A stretch of DNA of 64,000 nucleotides, taken from Streptomyces nojiriensis (GTDB taxonomy: Bacteria; Actinomycetota; Actinomycetes; Streptomycetales; Streptomycetaceae). The position numbers and the translations under genes were made by a program. Shown here one piece after another: positions 24,341-32,978 of this stretch. Every line of letters starts with the position of its first letter. Positions within the stretch are counted from its first letter, which is position 1. The stretch is from positions 8,679,501-8,743,500 of the forward strand of contig NZ_CP071139.1 of NCBI RefSeq assembly GCF_017639205.1, written 5' to 3'. Below the pieces are notes generated by a model. That model was not told the DNA's origin. It worked only from the letters and a program-made list of their open reading frames with translations, and searched no databases.

Positions 24341-25952
24341 CCCCGGGCCACCGCGCGTCCCAGAGCGCGCAGTGGTGCTCCGCCCGTGCGTCCACCGTAC
24401 GGATCCCGCCCGCCCCCGGCGCCAGCGACAGCACCGAGGCCGGGGTCCGGTCGCGCGGCCACCGCGGTGCTCCCGGCGCCGCCGGAACGCCCGTGCGGGC
24501 GAAGGCGGTCCAGTAGCCGGTCATCCGGTCCGCGAGCTGCCGCTGCGGTCCGCTCAGCGGCGCGATCGTGAACAGGTAGGGCAGTTCGAAGCCGTGGGCC
24601 GCGCCGTACGGCAGGTCCGGCGGCTGGGGCAGGCCCGTGAAGTCGGGCGCGCCCCGGTCGCTGAACCGGTACGTGTACACCGGCACGTGCCGGCCCAGCG
24701 CCGCGCCGTCCCGCAGCGTCGGGCAGACGAACGACACGTCGGTCAGTACGGTGGCCCACGCCACCGCCGGGGTCGCGAAGGCGGACACCGGATAGTCGGC
24801 CTCCACCGCGCGGGCGGTCGGCGCGTCGAAGGACAGCTCCAGCCGGGCCCGGTAGGCGGCCCCGTCGGGGATCGGATACGCCGCCAGGGTCTGCGCGAGG
24901 AAGAGGCGCATCTCGTCCCGGGTGGTGCCCTGGACGACCGGCACCCGGTGGAACCGGCCGGCCTCCAGTGCCCGCCGGGGCTCCAGCGGCAGCACGCCGT
25001 TGCCGTAGGGGACCAGCGAGAAGCGCTGCATCAGTTCGGCCGTCACCAGGGTGTCCGTGTCCAGCCCGCGCAGGCAGTCCAGCACCCCGCCGGGCCGGTC
25101 GCAGCCGAGCCGGGCCGCCACCAGGGCGCCGTCCGCGACCGTGCGCCGCTCCGGCACGAAGGGCTCGTACGTCCCGAGGCCGGGCAGCAGGGACCGCGGC
25201 GGTGTCGTGGTCGAGCACGATCCGCTCTGCACGATCGCCCGGTGGAACAGGCCCGCCGAGGCGGGGGAGGTGAGGTGCGCGCAGACGCTGAGGGCCCCCG
25301 CCGATTCGCCGAAGACGGTGACGTTGCCCGGGTCCGCGCCGAAGCGCGCCGCGTTCGCCCGCACCCACAGCAGTGCCGCCCGCTGGTCCGCGAGGGCGAA
25401 ACCGGGCGCCCCGCCGAGCTCCGGATGGCCGAACAGGCCGAAGACGCCCAGCCGGTAGTTCACGGTCACCACCACGACGCCGCCCCGCGTGGCCAGCCGG
25501 TCGGGCCGGTACGCGTCGCCCGAGCCGCTGAAGAAGCCGCCGCCGTGGAACCAGACCATGACGGGCCGCCCCCGGCCCCCGGCGGCGGCCCGGCCCGCCG
25601 GAGCGGTGACGTTGAGGTACAGGCAGTCCTCCGAGCCGGTCGGCCCGCCCGGCCCGATCGCGGGCAGCTGCACGCAGCGCGAACCGGGCGCCCCGGCATC
25701 GCGCACGCCCTCCCAGCGCGGCGCCGGCTCCGGCAGCCGCCAGCGCAGCCGACCGGTCGGGGGAGCGGCGAAGGGGATCCCCTCGAAGGTGTCGTACGCG
25801 CCGTGCCCCAGACCGCGCACCGGACCCCGGTCGGTCTCCACGACGGGCCGGTCCGGCCCGGGTGCGGCGCCCAGCAGCGGCAACACGACGGACAGCAAGG
25901 CGATGAGCAGCAGCAGGGCCCGTCGGCGGCGGGACCGGCGAAAGTCGGTCAC
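24324..25952 (-). CDS. Secreted type-B carboxylesterase
   Basis: A 542-aa carboxylesterase/cholinesterase-family enzyme. An Arg-rich start and Leu-rich core (residues 6-29) form an export signal. Diagnostic motifs are EDCLYLNV (108-115), the oxyanion HGGGF (136-140), and GESAG with nucleophile Ser217; the catalytic His is in APLRALG-type C-terminal context (GAAHGFELPYLF). It hydrolyses carboxylic esters outside the cell; substrate unknown. The GTG start at 25952 follows GAAAGGG and removes an unsupported 27-residue extension. It converges and slightly overlaps with the repeat lipoprotein gene. Confidence 0.88.
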   Translation of the reverse strand: MTDFRRSRRRRALLLLIALLSVVLPLLGAAPGPDRPVVETDRGPVRGLGHGAYDTFEGIPFAAPPTGRLRWRLPEPAPRWEGVRDAGAPGSRCVQLPAIGPGGPTGSEDCLYLNVTAPAGRAAAGGRGRPVMVWFHGGGFFSGSGDAYRPDRLATRGGVVVVTVNYRLGVFGLFGHPELGGAPGFALADQRAALLWVRANAARFGADPGNVTVFGESAGALSVCAHLTSPASAGLFHRAIVQSGSCSTTTPPRSLLPGLGTYEPFVPERRTVADGALVAARLGCDRPGGVLDCLRGLDTDTLVTAELMQRFSLVPYGNGVLPLEPRRALEAGRFHRVPVVQGTTRDEMRLFLAQTLAAYPIPDGAAYRARLELSFDAPTARAVEADYPVSAFATPAVAWATVLTDVSFVCPTLRDGAALGRHVPVYTYRFSDRGAPDFTGLPQPPDLPYGAAHGFELPYLFTIAPLSGPQRQLADRMTGYWTAFARTGVPAAPGAPRWPRDRTPASVLSLAPGAGGIRTVDARAEHHCALWDARWPGVTSAR

Positions 25953-26120
25953 GGCCGACGCCCTTTCCCCTTCAGGGCCGAATGGAGACCCCCGTTCGCC
26001 CGCCCCGAATGGCGCAGTGGGCGGAAGTGGCACTCAATGTAACAAAACGTGCGATTCCCGTGACGCACGATGACCGGCGCGCGATTGCGTAGACCCGCGC
26101 GTCGGCGAACGGAGCTCTCC

Positions 26121-27014
26121 ATGAACGACTCCATAGCACCGGACGAGCCGACCACCCCGCCCATGCGGTCCCGGCCGGAGACGGCGGCCACCTGCCGCCC
26201 GGTCGAAGAGGTCACCGCACTCGTGAGCCTCCTCAAGGAGGGCGGCCCGCCGCCCGGCACCGGGCACGACGCGCTCCGCACGGCCGCCGTGGCCCGACCG
26301 GTGCAGGACGTACGACGGATGGTCACCCTCCTGGGCGAGTCGCCGCACGAGGTGGCCGAGGCGGACCTCACGTTGCGCGCCCCCGCCCCCGCCGCCGCCG
26401 TCGGTCGGTCCGTCGAGGACGTCGCCCTGCTGGTGACCATCCTCGGCAAGGCGGACGCGGTCGAGGCGGAGCGCCGGGGCCGCGCCGGGCCTTCCTCGGA
26501 GCCGTACGCGGCGAGGCGCGAGGAGAGATACGAGGAGCCGCACGAGCCGCGGTACCCGGAGCCGCACGACGCCCCGTACCAGGAGCCGCCCCGGCGCACC
26601 GCCCCCGCGGACCCGCCCGCCGCGTCCCGCGACCGGGCGCTGCGCCGCGTCCTGCGCCTGCCCGTGGTGATCGCCCTGCTGGTCACCGGAGCACTGCACC
26701 TGCCGAACGACGCGACGGCCGTGCCGTTCGCCGCCCCCGTCGACTACCTGTCCCTCCTCGTCACGGTGCTCTGTCTGGTGAGCGGCGCGCTGGTGGCGCT
26801 CCGGGACACCGCGGCCGTGTGGCGGGCGGGAGCGGCCACCGCTCTCGGCGTGGTCGCCCTGCACGTGCTGGGCGGGTCGTTGCGGTACGACCCGCTGGCG
26901 GGCTCGCTGGGCGGTACCCGAGCCTGGGCCGGTGCCACCGTCGTGCTGTGCGCGGCCGTCGGCGCGGTCCTCGCCGGCCTGGCCCTGCGGAACCGCCGGG
27001 AGCCCTCCGCCTGA
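26121..27014 (+). CDS. Four-TM membrane protein with three short N-terminal repeats
   Basis: A 297-aa protein. The cytoplasmic first half contains three copies of a roughly 15-residue motif of the form R(P/S)VxxVxxLVxxL: RPVEEVTALVSLL, RPVQDVRRMVTLL and RSVEDVALLVTIL, followed by a charged Glu/Arg/Pro-rich linker. The second half has four predicted transmembrane helices (around VVIALLVTGALHL, YLSLLVTVLCLVSGALVAL, GAATALGVVALHVLGG, GATVVLCAAVGAVLAGLAL). The motif looks like a repeated amphipathic helix for self-association or partner docking. Family not recognised. GGAG 6 bases before ATG 26121 supports the start. Confidence 0.75.
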   Translation: MNDSIAPDEPTTPPMRSRPETAATCRPVEEVTALVSLLKEGGPPPGTGHDALRTAAVARPVQDVRRMVTLLGESPHEVAEADLTLRAPAPAAAVGRSVEDVALLVTILGKADAVEAERRGRAGPSSEPYAARREERYEEPHEPRYPEPHDAPYQEPPRRTAPADPPAASRDRALRRVLRLPVVIALLVTGALHLPNDATAVPFAAPVDYLSLLVTVLCLVSGALVALRDTAAVWRAGAATALGVVALHVLGGSLRYDPLAGSLGGTRAWAGATVVLCAAVGAVLAGLALRNRREPSA

Positions 27015-27070
27015 CCGGCCGCTCCGTCCGCGGTCGCCGGGGGTCGATCCGGCGCGGCGCGGCCGGGCGG

Positions 27071-28096
27071 TCACGCGAGCAGGTTCACCGCCCGGGTGAA
27101 CACGCGGGGGAGCCGGGCGGCCAGCGGGACGATCCGGGGCGCGAGCCGCGGCTGGTGACGGGCCCACAGCAGGGACGTGGTGAGCGTGCGGTAGCTGCGC
27201 GACAGGTCCCGCCAGGCCTGCTCGTAGGCCTGCGGACGCCCCTCCCGGACGCACCGCACCAGCTCGCCCGCCGCCGTCACGGCCAGGGTGAGTCCCTCGC
27301 CGGTCAGCGCGTCCACGTACCCGGCCGCGTCCCCCACGAACAGCACGCGCCCCGCCACCCGTACGCGGGCCCCCTGGCGCAGCGGCCCGGCCCCGCGCAC
27401 CGGCGTCCCCTCCGCCGAGGCCAGCCGTTCCGCGAGCAGCGGGAACCGGGCCAGCTGTACGTCGAAGGGGGCCTGGTCGGAGGTCAGGACGGCCACGCCG
27501 ATCCGGTCGGGCGCCAGCGGGGTGACGTAGGCCTCGCACCGCGCCGACCAGTGCACCTCGACGAGGTCGCTCCACGGCGGGGCGGCGTAGTGGCGGCGCA
27601 GCCCGTAGCGCGCCGGGCGGCGGGGCGCGAGCGGCGCCGACAGGCCGAGCCCGCGCCGGACGGGGGAGTGCAGGCCGTCCGCCGCGACCAGGTAGCGGGC
27701 GGTGAGCCCGGCCGCGCCGACCTGGTGGACGTCCTGGCGTACCTGGTCGACGCGCCCGGGGAGCACCCGTACCCCGAGCTGCGCGGCGCGCTCGGCCAGC
27801 GCGGCCTGCAGTTCCGTGCGCCGTGCGCCGAGCCCCGGGCCGGACCGGAAGCGCCCTTCGGCGTGGCGGCCGCTCTCCCCGTCGACGTAGCGGATGCCGT
27901 GGAACGGCTGCCCGGCCACGGCGACGCCCAGCTCCCGGAGGCGGCGTACGCCCCCCGGCATCAGGCCCTCCCCGCAGGCCTTGTCGATGGGGGTGGGCCG
28001 CGGCTCCACGACCACGGCCTCGAGGCCGGCGAGCGCGCCGTGGATGGCGGTGGCCAGACCGGCCGGCCCGCCGCCCGCGATCAGCAGGTCGATCAC
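27071..28096 (-). CDS. srsC: FAD-dependent hydroxylase of type III PKS cluster (SrsC-like)
   Basis: A 341-aa flavoprotein of the geranylgeranyl-reductase/aromatic hydroxylase superfamily. The dinucleotide-binding GGGPAG is at residues 8-13, and the second FAD motif VLFVGDAAGYVDALTGEGL lies near 250. In S. griseus the srsABC operon makes phenolic lipids: SrsA builds alkylresorcinols, SrsB methylates and SrsC hydroxylates/oxidises them to quinones. Gene order here matches. GTG 28096 overlaps the upstream methyltransferase stop by 4 bases, so the three genes are translationally coupled. Confidence 0.8.
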   Translation of the reverse strand: MIDLLIAGGGPAGLATAIHGALAGLEAVVVEPRPTPIDKACGEGLMPGGVRRLRELGVAVAGQPFHGIRYVDGESGRHAEGRFRSGPGLGARRTELQAALAERAAQLGVRVLPGRVDQVRQDVHQVGAAGLTARYLVAADGLHSPVRRGLGLSAPLAPRRPARYGLRRHYAAPPWSDLVEVHWSARCEAYVTPLAPDRIGVAVLTSDQAPFDVQLARFPLLAERLASAEGTPVRGAGPLRQGARVRVAGRVLFVGDAAGYVDALTGEGLTLAVTAAGELVRCVREGRPQAYEQAWRDLSRSYRTLTTSLLWARHQPRLAPRIVPLAARLPRVFTRAVNLLA

Positions 28097-28692
28097 GAGG
28101 CGGCCCCGGCCGAGTGGACGGAGGCGGGCGCGCGCAGCCGGCCGCCGTCGGTCAGGGCGGCGTCCTCGCAGCCGATCCGTACGCGCAGCAGCACCAGATT
28201 GAGCACGGTGAAGCCGAGCGCCGTCATCCACGCGGTGTGCACGAGCGGCAGCGCGACGCCTTCCACGACCACCGCCACGTAGTTGGGGTGGCGCAGCAGC
28301 CGGTACGGTCCCGTCTCCACCAGCGGCAGCCCTGGAACGACCAGCACCCGGGTGTTCCAGCGCTTCCCGAGGGTGGCGATGCACCACCAGCGAAGGCCCT
28401 GGGCGGCCACGGCTGCGGCGAGGGCCGACCAGCCCAGCAGGGGGACGAACGGCCGTCCGGCCACCCAGGGTTCCACCACGCAGCCGACGAGCAGCGCGGT
28501 GTGCAGGGCCACCATGGCCGAATAGTGGCCGCGGCCGTACTCGCGGCCGCCGCGGGCCAGGCTCCACGCGGTGTGGCGGCGGGCCGTGATCAGCTCGACG
28601 AGCCGCTCGGCGGCGACGAGCCCGATCAGCAGCAGGTACAGGATCAGGGAGGTGGGGGCGGTCGGGGCGGGGATCGAGGTCATCGGGCTCAC
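28093..28692 (-). CDS. srsB: Isoprenylcysteine methyltransferase-family membrane methyltransferase (SrsB-like)
   Basis: A 199-aa integral membrane protein with about five hydrophobic helices. The C-terminal half has the family signature GPYRLLRHPNYV and downstream Leu/Val-rich helix ending in RVRIGCED. Homologues next to type III PKS genes (SrsB, Bacillus BpsB) O-methylate the phenolic lipid or alkylpyrone. The GTG start at 28692 overlaps the srsA stop by 4 bases; ATG 28683 is an alternative. Its stop overlaps the hydroxylase start in the same way. Confidence 0.8.
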   Translation of the reverse strand: MSPMTSIPAPTAPTSLILYLLLIGLVAAERLVELITARRHTAWSLARGGREYGRGHYSAMVALHTALLVGCVVEPWVAGRPFVPLLGWSALAAAVAAQGLRWWCIATLGKRWNTRVLVVPGLPLVETGPYRLLRHPNYVAVVVEGVALPLVHTAWMTALGFTVLNLVLLRVRIGCEDAALTDGGRLRAPASVHSAGAAS

Positions 28693-29750
28693 CAGCGCAG
28701 GAGGACGAGTTCGGAGGCGAAACCCGGACCGAAGGCGAGCATCAGCCCGACCGATCCGGGTGGGGGCGGGCCCGCGCTCTGGACGCCGTCCAGGATGTGC
28801 AGGACCGAGGCGGAGGAGAGGTTGCCCACGGCCGCGAGCGAGCGCCGGCTCGCGGCGAAGGCCGACTCCGGCAGCGCGAGGGCGTCCGAGAGGGTGTCGA
28901 GGATCTTGGGGCCGCCGGGATGGCAGATCCAGGCGTCGACGTCCGCGGGCTTGAGGTCGTGCGCGGCGAGGAAGGACTCGACCTCCTCGGCCACGTGCAG
29001 CCGGACCAGGTCCGGGAGTTCGCGGCCCAGCACCATGCGCATCCCCCAGTGGCCGATGTCCCAGCCGAGGAGGTGCTCGGTGCCCGGGTAGAGGCGGCTT
29101 CGGGCGGCCACCACCTCGGGTCCGGCGCCGCCGGCGTGCAGCGGATGGTCGCGGCCCACCGCCACCAGGGCGCCCGCGCCGTCGCCGAACAGGGCGCCGG
29201 CCACCAGGTTCGCCATCGAGGCGTCGGTGGACTGGAGGGTGAGCGAGCAGAGCTCGGTGGACAGCAACAGGGCCGCATGGCCGCTGCGGCCCGTCAGATG
29301 GTCGTGGACATGGCCCACACCGGCGGCGCCGGCCGCGCAGCCGAGGCCGAAGAGCGGTACCCGCCGTACGTCGGGACGCAGGCCCGCGCGGGTGGCGAGT
29401 CGGGCCTCCAGCGAGGGCGTCGCGAGCCCGGTCACCGTGGTCGACATGACGAGATCGACCTCCCGGGCGGCCAGGCCGGCGTCGGAGAGGGCGAGTTCGA
29501 GGGCCCGGGTGCCGAGCTCCAGGGCCGTCTCGATGAAGAGGGCGTTCGTCGCACCGAAGTCGTTGCCCGGACCGTACCGCTCCAGCGGCAGCGCGAGATG
29601 TCGGGCGTCCACGCGCACCGAGCCGTGGACGCGGCGCAGCAGGGCGGTGTCGGAGCCCGGCGGCAGGAAGCGGGCGAGCGCCTCCGTGATCTCGGACTGG
29701 GGATGGCGATGGGGCGGGAACACGCTGCGCACTGCCAGAACACGTGTCAT
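28689..29750 (-). CDS. srsA: Type III polyketide synthase (SrsA-like)
   Basis: A 353-aa chalcone/stilbene synthase-family enzyme. The catalytic triad is complete: Cys138 in FGLGCAAGAAG, His277 in WICHPGGPK and Asn310 in VGNLSSAS. Such enzymes extend a fatty acyl-CoA with malonyl (and methylmalonyl)-CoA; with the methyltransferase and hydroxylase downstream it should make methylated alkylresorcinol/quinone phenolic lipids that enter the membrane. ATG 29750 has GGTGA 5 bases upstream. It heads the operon and is divergent from the UbiA gene across 76 bp of relatively AT-rich DNA. Confidence 0.85.
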   Translation of the reverse strand: MTRVLAVRSVFPPHRHPQSEITEALARFLPPGSDTALLRRVHGSVRVDARHLALPLERYGPGNDFGATNALFIETALELGTRALELALSDAGLAAREVDLVMSTTVTGLATPSLEARLATRAGLRPDVRRVPLFGLGCAAGAAGVGHVHDHLTGRSGHAALLLSTELCSLTLQSTDASMANLVAGALFGDGAGALVAVGRDHPLHAGGAGPEVVAARSRLYPGTEHLLGWDIGHWGMRMVLGRELPDLVRLHVAEEVESFLAAHDLKPADVDAWICHPGGPKILDTLSDALALPESAFAASRRSLAAVGNLSSASVLHILDGVQSAGPPPPGSVGLMLAFGPGFASELVLLRW

Positions 29751-29826
29751 TCGTTCACCATAGAAAACAACTGACACATCGTTACGAATCAGGCGAACCG
29801 GGCGCGGCGCCGCGTAGCGTGTCGCC

Positions 29827-30744
29827 GTGCCCGCGCGAACCACGCAGACCCGCGAGAACGCCGAGAACGCAGCGAACGCCACGAACGCCGACGTCACCGG
29901 GAGCGCAGCGTCCGGCCCCGGCCCCGGCCCCGGCCCCGCCCTCGTGCGCGGCCTGGCCGGCGCGTGCCACCCGCTGCCCGCGGCCGCCGTGACCCTGTTC
30001 GCCGCCGCCCTGACGGCCGCCGCGGGACACGGCCCGGCGCGGGCGGCCGTCACCGTGGGCGCGGTGGCCGCCGGACAGCTGTCGGTGGGCTGGTGCAACG
30101 ACCGGGCCGACCTGCGGCGCGACCTGGCCACGGGCCGACGGGACAAACCGCTCGTCGCCGGTACGGTGCCCGCCGCGGCCGTGATGTGGGCCGCGGCCGT
30201 GTCGCTGCTGCTCTGCGTCCCGCTGTCCCTGGCCTGCGGGCCGCTCGCCGGCACCGCGCACCTCGTCGGCGTGGCGGCCGCCTGGGCCTACAACCTCCGG
30301 CTGAAGAGCACGGCCGCCTCGTGGGTCCCGTACGCCCTGGCCTTCGGCCTGCTGCCCGCCTTCGTCACTCTGAGCCTGCCCGGCACCCCGTGGCCGCCGC
30401 CCTGGCTCACGGCCGCCGCGGCCCTCCTCGGTGCGGGCGCGCACTTCGCCAACGTGCTGCCGGACATCGAGGACGATCTGGCCACCGGAGTGGCGGGACT
30501 TCCGCAGCGGCTGGGTCTGCGGGTCTCGGCCGCGGTCGGCGGGCTGCTCGTCATCGGCTCGACCGCCACCCTGGTCCTCGGACCACCGGGGCCGGTGACG
30601 GCGTACGGCTGGACGCTGCTCGCCGCGACCACCACGGCGCTGCTCCTCGCGGCCCGCCGGCCCGCCGGAAGGCTCCCGTTCCCGGCCACCATGGCGGTGG
30701 CCGGAGCCGATGTGATCCTGCTGGTCCTCGAACTCCGCCCGTGA
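29827..30744 (+). CDS. UbiA-family prenyltransferase
   Basis: A 305-aa polytopic membrane protein with about eight hydrophobic helices after a 40-residue polar tail. The two Asp-rich Mg-diphosphate motifs are present: NDRADLRRDLATGRRDKPL and DIEDDLATG. UbiA enzymes attach an isoprenoid chain to an aromatic or quinone acceptor. Its divergent pairing with the srsABC-like genes suggests prenylation of a phenolic lipid or quinone, which is inference. The GTG start at 29827 has no strong ribosome-binding site, and the low-complexity N-terminus makes the start uncertain. Confidence 0.8.
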   Translation: MPARTTQTRENAENAANATNADVTGSAASGPGPGPGPALVRGLAGACHPLPAAAVTLFAAALTAAAGHGPARAAVTVGAVAAGQLSVGWCNDRADLRRDLATGRRDKPLVAGTVPAAAVMWAAAVSLLLCVPLSLACGPLAGTAHLVGVAAAWAYNLRLKSTAASWVPYALAFGLLPAFVTLSLPGTPWPPPWLTAAAALLGAGAHFANVLPDIEDDLATGVAGLPQRLGLRVSAAVGGLLVIGSTATLVLGPPGPVTAYGWTLLAATTTALLLAARRPAGRLPFPATMAVAGADVILLVLELRP

Positions 30745-30768
30745 GCCGGTGCCGCGACGGGACGTCCT

Positions 30769-31803
30769 TCAGGGCGTCTCGCGGGTGCGGGTCCAGGTCA
30801 GGAGCGCGTCCGCCGGCCAGGTGTTGATGACGCGGCCGGCCGGAACCTCGCACTCCACGGCCCGTTCGCAGCCGACGATCTGCCAGTCCAGCTGGCCCGG
30901 GGCGTGCGCGTCCGTGTCGATCGCGAAGAAGGTGCCGGCCGCCACGGCGAGGCGCAGCAGCCGACGCGGCGGGTCCAGGCGCTCGGGCCGGCTGTTGATC
31001 TCCACGGCGGTACCGGCCTCCGCGCAGGCCGCGAAGACCGCCTCGGCGTCGAACCGCGACTCCGGCCGGGTCCGGCCGGTCACCAGCCGCCCGGTGCAGT
31101 GGCCCAGGACGTCCACCAGCGGGTTGCGTACGGCAGCCAGCAGCCGCCGGGTCATCGCCGGCGGGTCCATCCGCAGCTTCGAGTGCACCGAGGCGACGAC
31201 CAGGTCGAGCCGGTCCAGCAGCTCCGGCTCCTGGTCCAGGGCCCCGTCGTCGAGGATGTCGCACTCGATTCCGGTGAGCAGCCGGAAGGGCGCCCAGGTG
31301 TCGTTGAGCTCGGCCACCACCCGCAACTGCTCGCGCAGCCGCTCCGGGGAGAGCCCGCGGGCGACGGTCAGGCGCGGCGAGTGGTCGGTCAGTACCGCCC
31401 AGTCGTGCCCCAGCGCGGCCGCCGCCCGCCCCATCGCCTCGATCGGACTGCCGCCGTCGGACCAGTCGGAGTGCACGTGGCAGTCCCCGCGCAGGGCCGC
31501 CCGCAGCGCGGTGGCGGCGGGCGTGGCCGGCGGCCCCTCGGGGAGCGCGGCGATCTCGTCCTCCAGCGCCTGCAGATAGGCCGGCACGGCACCGCCGAGC
31601 GCCTCCCGCACGACCTGGGCCGTTTTGGGGCCGATGCCCTTCACGGCCTCCAGGGAACCGGCCGCGACCCGCTCGGCCACCTCGCTCTCGCCCATCCGGG
31701 TGACCGCGGCCGCCGCGGACCGGAACGCGCGTACCCGGTAGGTGGGGGCCTGCGCACGCTCCAGCAGGAAGGCGATCCGGTCCAGCGCCGCAACCGGGTC
31801 CAT
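30769..31803 (-). CDS. PHP-domain phosphoesterase with HhH DNA-binding N-terminus (PolX-derived)
   Basis: A 344-aa protein. Residues 1-85 have the PolX/pol-beta-like 8-kDa features, including a helix-hairpin-helix (LEAVKGIGPKTAQVV, 51-65). From residue 105 comes a PHP metallo-phosphoesterase domain: DCHVHSDWSDGG, VLTDHSPR, GIECDI, VVASVHSKL, LGHCTGR, EINSRPER and IDTDAHAPGQL supply the metal ligands. The polymerase palm between these parts in true PolX is missing. A DNA-repair 3'-end-processing role is plausible. GGAGG 7 bases before ATG 31803 supports the start. Converges with the UbiA gene. Confidence 0.8.
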   Translation of the reverse strand: MDPVAALDRIAFLLERAQAPTYRVRAFRSAAAAVTRMGESEVAERVAAGSLEAVKGIGPKTAQVVREALGGAVPAYLQALEDEIAALPEGPPATPAATALRAALRGDCHVHSDWSDGGSPIEAMGRAAAALGHDWAVLTDHSPRLTVARGLSPERLREQLRVVAELNDTWAPFRLLTGIECDILDDGALDQEPELLDRLDLVVASVHSKLRMDPPAMTRRLLAAVRNPLVDVLGHCTGRLVTGRTRPESRFDAEAVFAACAEAGTAVEINSRPERLDPPRRLLRLAVAAGTFFAIDTDAHAPGQLDWQIVGCERAVECEVPAGRVINTWPADALLTWTRTRETP

Positions 31804-31877
31804 CGCGTACCTCCTGCCGGCCGCCCCGCGACCCCGTCCGCCCGCCTCCCGGACCCAGTGTCCGGCGCGGGGGGCCG

Positions 31878-32363
31878 CTACGCCTCTCCGGCCTCCCGGG
31901 GCACGGCGGCGTCGAGGGCTGCGGTGAGGCGGTTCAGCCGGGCCTGGAGGTCGAGGACCTCGGCGAGCTCGAAGCCGGTCGCGGCCGCGATCCGCCGGGG
32001 CACCTCCACCGCGCGGACGCGCAGCGCGGCGCCCTCCTCGGTCAGGTGGGCGTGCACGGACCGCTCGTCCTCGGTGCTGCGCTCGCGGCGGACCAGTCCG
32101 GCCGCCTCCAGCCGCTTGAGCAGCGGGGACAGCGTTCCGGAGTCCAGCCGCAGGTGCTGCCCGATCTCCTTGACCGGCATCTCGCCGTGCTCCCACAGCA
32201 CCAGCATCACCAGGTACTGGGGGTAGGTGAGCCCCAGGTCCTTGAGGACGACGCGGTAGAGGCCGCCGAAGGCGCGGCTCGCCGCGTTCAGCGCGAAGCA
32301 GATCTGGCCGTCGAGGCGCAGGAAGTCCTGGTCGGGGTGGGTCGCGGTGGGCTGCTCGGTCAT
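31878..32363 (-). CDS. ohrR: Organic-peroxide sensing MarR-family repressor OhrR
   Basis: A 161-aa MarR-family regulator of the OhrR group. The redox-sensing Cys22 lies in the family context LDGQICFALNAASRAF, followed by LTYPQYLVMLVLWE, and the winged helix DSGTLSPLLKRLEAAGLVRRERSTEDERSV. When Cys22 is oxidised by organic peroxides the repressor releases ohr. It is divergent from ohr at 32492 with the operator between. A TACACT hexamer ends 7 bases before ATG 32363 and there is no Shine-Dalgarno, so the mRNA may be leaderless. Confidence 0.92.
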   Translation of the reverse strand: MTEQPTATHPDQDFLRLDGQICFALNAASRAFGGLYRVVLKDLGLTYPQYLVMLVLWEHGEMPVKEIGQHLRLDSGTLSPLLKRLEAAGLVRRERSTEDERSVHAHLTEEGAALRVRAVEVPRRIAAATGFELAEVLDLQARLNRLTAALDAAVPREAGEA

Positions 32364-32399
32364 GACGCCCAGTGTACCCGGGACCGACTTGCGAGGCAT

Positions 32400-32432
32400 T
32401 GAATTGTGCACAACTGAATTGTGTGCTCTAGT
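32400..32432. promoter_or_regulatory. OhrR operator and ohr promoter
   Basis: The palindrome TTGTGCACAA (32404-32413) lies within direct repeats TGAATTGTG at 32400-32408 and 32415-32423. TTGTGC (32404-32409) and TCTAGT (32427-32432) are spaced 17 bp and could be the -35 and -10 of ohr, so a bound repressor would block RNA polymerase. Confidence 0.7.
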
Positions 32433-32491
32433 AGTGGAGTGCGGCCGACCACCGGCCGCCACCACGGTTCATTTCTGCGAGAGGACCTCTC

Positions 32492-32902
32492 ATGGACGCG
32501 CTCTACACCGCTGTCGCCACCGCCAACGGCCGCGAGGGCCGTACCGTCAGCTCCGACGGCCAGCTCGACCTCGCCCTCGCGATGCCCCCGGCGCTGGGCG
32601 GCAACGGGCAGGGCACCAACCCCGAGCAGCTCTTCGCGGCCGGCTACGCGGCCTGCTTCGCCAGCGCGCTCGGTCTGGTCGGCCGCCAGGCCAAGGCCGA
32701 CACCAGCGAGGTCTCGGTCACCGCGGAGGTCTCCATCGGCAAGGACGGCGCCGGCTTCGGCCTCGCCGTCACCCTGCGCGTCGAGCTGCCGGAGTCCCTG
32801 GCCGGCGAGACGGGCGCGCTGCTGGTCAAGCAGGCGCACGAGGTCTGCCCGTACTCCCGCGCCACCCGCGGCAACATCGACGTGGACCTCGTGATCGAGT
32901 AA
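32492..32902 (+). CDS. ohr: Organic hydroperoxide resistance protein Ohr
   Basis: A 136-aa thiol peroxidase of the Ohr/OsmC family. The two catalytic cysteines are Cys55 in AGYAACFASAL and Cys119 in HEVCPYSRAT. The protein reduces organic and fatty-acid hydroperoxides, using lipoylated proteins as reductant in known members. GAGAGGA precedes the ATG. Divergent from ohrR, which represses it until oxidised. Confidence 0.95.
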   Translation: MDALYTAVATANGREGRTVSSDGQLDLALAMPPALGGNGQGTNPEQLFAAGYAACFASALGLVGRQAKADTSEVSVTAEVSIGKDGAGFGLAVTLRVELPESLAGETGALLVKQAHEVCPYSRATRGNIDVDLVIE

Positions 32903-32978
32903 AGATGCCGGACACCTGGCGGGCGGCCACCATGGAGGGGCATCCACTCCTACGGGAGCCGCACGCCAGGAGGCGCCG

